Shown piece after piece: positions 13,121 to 14,731 of a stretch of 14,731 nt of DNA; position 1 is the stretch's first letter, and each line of letters begins with the position of its first letter. The notes under the pieces were generated by a model. That model did not search any database, was not told the DNA's origin, and saw nothing but the letters and a program-made list of their open reading frames with translations. The DNA comes from an uncultured Anaerotignum sp. (GTDB lineage Bacteria > Bacillota > Clostridia > Lachnospirales > Anaerotignaceae): NCBI RefSeq assembly GCF_905212195.1, contig NZ_CAJMDQ010000066.1, positions 1 through 14,731 of the forward strand. The letters run 5' to 3'. The translations under genes were made by a program, and so were the position numbers.

Positions 13121-13883
13121 ACGTATAATTTCTGATAATCAATTCTTTGTACCTTCTTTCGCCGCCAGCTGCAATACCCATGCTATTGCTTCGCTCCACT
13201 TCTTCTATGACAAAGCCCTGATACAGTTCCCGAATGAACGGATGGTCATTATAGGAAATCACAAATTTCCCTTTGATATTCGCCAGCTTGTCCCGCAGAA
13301 TGATGTGCTGACTTTCATCAAAAATAAAATCTCCTATATCATAGTATTTTTCTGCTTCGTAGTATGGCGGATCACAATAAAATAAAGTGCCGCTTCCATC
13401 ATGCCTCTGAATCAGATCCGCAAAGCTACGGTTTTCAATCAAAACCGTGGACAAGCGTTTCTTGACTTCTTCCAAATTTTTCAACTGTAATACATCTCGT
13501 GTCTGGCAGCCAAAGGATGACACCTTGCCACCATAGGAAGTCTTGATCAGGAAAAGAAACCGTGCCGCACGTTGAATTTCAGTCAAATCTTCTCGGTCAA
13601 TGGTCTTGCGACACATCTGGAACATTTCTCTGGAATTGAGTGCATATTCCAATTCCTTCTCCACCGCTTCTGGGTGATGTTTCATCATACGGAATAAGTT
13701 TACCAGATTTGAATTGATGTCATTATATACTTCTTTCGGTGCGTGTTTGTCCCGATGAAACAGAACCCAGCCGGCTCCACCAAATACCTCTACATATTTC
13801 TGGATGCCTTCCTTTGGAAAACGGGAAATGATAGTTTCTCGTAGCTGTTTTTTACCGCCGATCCATGTCATAAAACTGTTCAT
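13119..13883 (-). CDS. D12-class (Dam-type) DNA adenine-N6 methyltransferase
   Basis: The 254-residue protein has the ordered motifs of the MethyltransfD12 family: WIGGKKQL (7-14) and VEVFGGAGWVLF (31-42) for S-adenosylmethionine binding, VYNDINSNLVNLF (52-64), catalytic DPPY (171-174) and ISYND (209-213). The family transfers a methyl group to adenine N6 in a short site, GATC in the case of Dam; the site here cannot be read. The length agrees with phage-type and orphan Dam enzymes. The start has GAGGGGG six bases upstream. There is no restriction endonuclease frame beside it, so it may be a solitary methyltransferase from a prophage or island. It lies downstream of darG in the same direction, separated by 113 bases that hold a large inverted repeat, so joint transcription is uncertain. 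Confidence 0.9.
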   Translation of the reverse strand: MNSFMTWIGGKKQLRETIISRFPKEGIQKYVEVFGGAGWVLFHRDKHAPKEVYNDINSNLVNLFRMMKHHPEAVEKELEYALNSREMFQMCRKTIDREDLTEIQRAARFLFLIKTSYGGKVSSFGCQTRDVLQLKNLEEVKKRLSTVLIENRSFADLIQRHDGSGTLFYCDPPYYEAEKYYDIGDFIFDESQHIILRDKLANIKGKFVISYNDHPFIRELYQGFVIEEVERSNSMGIAAGGERRYKELIIRNYT

Positions 13884-13959
13884 GGTAGTCCCCCTCTCTG
13901 TTTTTGAGATTTATTATGGCAGAGAGGAAGTCTCAAAGAGTATCAAACTATCATAAAAA

Positions 13960-14005
13960 TTAAAATAAATCTATCAATTTGATTAAATTGATAGATTTAT
14001 TTTAA
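13960..14005. repeat. Perfect 21-bp inverted repeat over the darG stop codon
   Basis: The bases 13960-13980 are the exact complement of 13985-14005, separated by GATT. The stem is almost pure A/T apart from a GATAG/CTATC core. It contains the TAA stop of the DarG gene (13999-13997) and its last codons. On the minus strand TTTTAATTTTTATG follows, so it can act as a terminator, though its length and A/T content are unusual for that. Confidence 0.8.
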
Positions 14006-14731
14006 TAATTTATCATAGTATTGTTGTTTTATCTGATATCCCGTAAAACTTTTTTCAATTATATCTTCTTTTACAAGTCGTTCAATCCCATCATATATTG
14101 TTTTTTCACTAAATCTTCTAGCTTTATCTTCTGACCAATTTTTAAAACCCGCAACAATTTCTTCCGAAAATAAACTATTATGAATTTCAATTAAATAACA
14201 AATCGTTGATAAACATTCAAGCTCAGTATTACTGTTAACAGTATTCACAAAAGCACATGCCTTTACCAAATTTGGCATAATTTCTTTCATTTTATTCTCT
14301 ACTGACTCACTAACGATTTTACTATATAAAATACTTTCGGCTTCTTCAATACTGGATGTTCCATGATAATTCTGAAATTCTCGAATATTTCTACTAATAA
14401 CATCTATTGCGTGATCATAAGGACCATACTTATGTTTTTGAAATTTAAAAAATTTATTTTGTGAAAATAAATCCATGAAATAACACGTTTTTTGAAGTCG
14501 TAATGTACCAAATCTGTTTAAGTTTTCTTTTATTTTCATCAACACATATGCTGATAATGTAAGTTTGGGTTCTTTTATTGGAACAGAAGAAGAATAGTGG
14601 TTTGATGATGGTTCATAAATATATATCTCTACACTATCAGCTAAATCTTCTAAAGCAAGTTCAATTGTCTTTTTTACTTCAGACCAAACAAGGCCACCAT
14701 TTCCACTTCCCAATGGAGGAATAGCAATACT
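13997..14731 (-). CDS. darG: DarG-like macrodomain antitoxin, N-terminus outside the window
   Basis: The frame is open to the right edge, giving 244 residues of a 5'-truncated gene. It starts in the end of a macrodomain: SIAIPPLGSGNGGLVWSEV, the substrate-loop signature of DarG, then VEIYIYEP. After a linker comes the DarG C-terminal region: LTLSAYVLMKIKENLNRFGT, LRLQKTCYFMDLFSQN and HKYGPYDHAIDVI, with a helical tail. DarG removes ADP-ribose from thymidines in DNA and also binds the toxin DarT through its C-terminal part; the pair acts as a toxin-antitoxin and anti-phage module. DarT would normally precede DarG, so it should lie just beyond the right edge. A possible TTG start at 14713 is not real because the macrodomain continues past it. 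The gene is far more AT-rich than its neighbour (17 of 60 G/C at 14461-14520, against 30 of 60 at 13741-13800), indicating recent acquisition. Confidence 0.8.
   Translation of the reverse strand, partial: SIAIPPLGSGNGGLVWSEVKKTIELALEDLADSVEIYIYEPSSNHYSSSVPIKEPKLTLSAYVLMKIKENLNRFGTLRLQKTCYFMDLFSQNKFFKFQKHKYGPYDHAIDVISRNIREFQNYHGTSSIEEAESILYSKIVSESVENKMKEIMPNLVKACAFVNTVNSNTELECLSTICYLIEIHNSLFSEEIVAGFKNWSEDKARRFSEKTIYDGIERLVKEDIIEKSFTGYQIKQQYYDKLLK

Noticed and set aside
1..14731. tRNA, rRNA, CRISPR array or known riboswitch
   Set aside because: No cloverleaf, rRNA signature, evenly spaced short repeat series or recognisable aptamer core was seen on either strand; a covariance-model search would be the decisive test.

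Overview
The window looks like a chromosomal segment of a low-to-mid GC Gram-positive anaerobe, probably a member of the Clostridia. The reasons are strong AGGAGG-type ribosome sites, TATAAT promoters, an iron-dependent alcohol dehydrogenase, an iron-sulfur flavoprotein, a DUF917 protein, a PucR regulator and an amidase with copper-amine-oxidase-type N-terminal repeats. The genus cannot be fixed from sequence reading alone.

Left edge (1-549): the 5'-truncated coding sequence of a GC-rich NlpC/P60 cell-wall peptidase. It breaks off before its catalytic His and runs head-on into the 3' end of an equally truncated alcohol dehydrogenase. The two genes overlap in about 20 bases that fit both proteins, so this is either a rearrangement breakpoint or an assembly chimera. 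Region 530-2791 (minus) is a redox operon: an anchored cyclophilin-like protein, then an in-frame fusion of an iron-sulfur flavoprotein with a maltose-acetyltransferase-type hexapeptide domain, then the truncated Fe-ADH. A divergent LysR regulator (2955-3836) shares with it a promoter region holding a perfect T-N11-A palindrome, centred about 66 bases upstream of the inferred operon start.

Region 3888-8051: a cytosine/purine-type (NCS1) permease and a DUF917 protein form a minus-strand operon. It is divergent from a PucR-family regulator, with repeated TTGTGCA half-sites in the shared intergenic region. This reads as a uptake-and-catabolism module for a nitrogenous ring compound. Region 8113-10143 is a secreted N-acetylmuramoyl-L-alanine amidase, separated from pucR by a bidirectional terminator.

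Region 10144-13883 is accessory and eroded. It holds an orphan coding remnant, then a DUF4422-DUF5648 putative glycosyltransferase flanked by two direct repeats of about 330 bp. Each repeat carries the C-terminal tail of a polysaccharide deacetylase and a terminator-like palindrome; the repeats lie 1.9 kb apart and are about 88% identical over the 200 bases compared. Next come a small helix-turn-helix gene whose expected start codon reads ATA, and a D12-class Dam-type DNA adenine methyltransferase.

Right edge (13997-14731): a very AT-rich gene whose N-terminal part lies outside the window. It matches DarG, the macrodomain antitoxin of the DarTG system that reverses ADP-ribosylation of DNA. 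A perfect 21-bp inverted repeat covers its stop codon. The accessory part therefore combines DNA modification, DNA ADP-ribosylation defence and surface-glycan genes, with clear signs of transfer and decay.
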